A stretch of 64,000 nt of DNA from Alloprevotella tannerae. Its GTDB lineage: Bacteria > Bacteroidota > Bacteroidia > Bacteroidales > Bacteroidaceae. Numbering within the stretch: position 1 is the stretch's first letter; each line of letters begins with the position of its first letter. This document shows positions 63,567-64,000 of the stretch, piece after piece. The position numbers were made by a program, and so were the translations under genes. Under the pieces are notes generated by a model. That model worked only from the letters and a program-made list of their open reading frames with translations, searched no databases and was not told the origin of the DNA. Location of the stretch: positions 62,001-126,000 of the forward strand of contig JABZGR010000003.1 in assembly GCA_015259125.1 (NCBI GenBank). Reading direction: 5' to 3'.

Positions 63567-64000
63567 TTAAGCATACGAGTGCATCCCCCCAAGGAAGAAG
63601 TTGACGCCGAAATAGGTCATCAGAATCGTAAGAAAAGCCAGCGTCACGAACCAATGATAAGGCAGCGGCCGACGGAAAAGCGGGAGCGTATGGGTATGTA
63701 CGACGATGCCATAAGTCATAAACGTAATGAGTGCCCACACTTCTTTGGGATCCCAACTCCAATATTGCCCCCAAGAAACGTTGGCCCATATCGCACCGAT
63801 AAAAATACCAATGCCTAAGGTGGTCAAAGCCGGATAAAGGAAGAGGAGAGAGAGGCGTCGGAGTGCCATAAGCGCCTCATCATCTGCCCCGAAAAGTCGC
63901 GAGATGAGTGCCGTCAAGCCGCAAATAAACGTAAGCGAAAGTAGCGCAAACGACATCATTATAATCGAGACGTGCACACTGAGCAAAGGCGAAGCGAGCA
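63567..64000 (-). CDS. ccsA: Cytochrome c assembly protein CcsA family, C-terminal part (cut by window edge)
   Basis: The frame stays open to base 64000, so the 5' end is outside the window; the last 144 residues are visible. LASPLLSVHVSIIMMSFALL followed by GAIWANVSWGQYWSWDPKEVWALIT is the heme-handling WWD domain of the CcsA/CcmC/CcmF group, with conserved histidines in SVHVS and VVHTHTLP. It should deliver heme for covalent attachment to c-type cytochromes at the outer face of the inner membrane. Three to four membrane segments are visible. Confidence 0.92.
   Translation of the reverse strand, partial: LASPLLSVHVSIIMMSFALLSLTFICGLTALISRLFGADDEALMALRRLSLLFLYPALTTLGIGIFIGAIWANVSWGQYWSWDPKEVWALITFMTYGIVVHTHTLPLFRRPLPYHWFVTLAFLTILMTYFGVNFFLGGMHSYA

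Overview
The window is chromosomal DNA from a member of the Bacteroidales, probably a Prevotella/Alloprevotella-like lineage; genus is not resolved from this window. The evidence is a starch-utilisation (sus) operon with SusC/SusD pairs, a hybrid two-component sensor with an AraC output domain, C-terminal sorting-domain-like tails on secreted proteins, a cytochrome b/fumarate reductase operon, and promoters of the Bacteroidetes type (TTTG, 19-22 bp, TAnnTTTG). Both window edges cut a gene: the 3' half of mfd on the left and the 3' end of a CcsA-type cytochrome c assembly gene on the right. There is no rRNA operon, prophage, IS element or CRISPR array.

Layout. 1-9.6 kb: mfd, a class II Fic gene bracketed by two near-identical palindromes, and a 1916-residue alpha-2-macroglobulin-like protein. 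9.9-21.3 kb: minus-strand sus operon susB-susC-susD-susE-susF-amylase, with folded RNA elements in three of its intergenic gaps and a strong terminator at its end. 22.4-30.5 kb: a secreted leucine-rich-repeat protein, a polyprenyl-phosphate sugar-phosphate transferase with an unusual C-terminal extension, an orphan NusG-like protein, a small tyrosine phosphatase, and a coupled TlpA-like thioredoxin/MFS transporter pair. 30.6-34.1 kb: tRNA-Lys, tRNA-Glu, rpsT, a small winged-helix protein with phased upstream repeats, and an M48 protease. 34.4-39.6 kb: recO convergent with a five-gene operon sufC-sufD-sufS-ybjQ-rnhB that has a duplicated promoter and no sufB. 40.4-46.7 kb: Skp-like chaperone, murI, rhomboid, an exo/endonuclease/phosphatase-family protein, PAP2 phosphatase and C1 aminopeptidase. 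47.7-51.1 kb: fumarate reductase operon. 51.8-60.8 kb: hybrid sensor/AraC regulator divergent from three paralogous secreted proteins. 61-64 kb: metG with a terminator-like hairpin just before its start, and ccsA.

The most unusual signal is in the gaps between genes. Six intergenic regions each carry exactly four copies of a 15-bp TTTG-N7-CAAA module separated by 6-bp linkers, giving an exact 21-bp period (loci at 3.49, 9.77, 21.75, 28.28, 40.09 and 63.27 kb). Two other gaps (32.40 and 47.03 kb) carry four copies of an unrelated TCACGA/TCGTGA module at about 22 bp, and a third kind of array (59.46 kb) again has four units at 21-22 bp. Three sequence families thus share one four-unit, two-helical-turn format. 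I do not recognise this as a described element.
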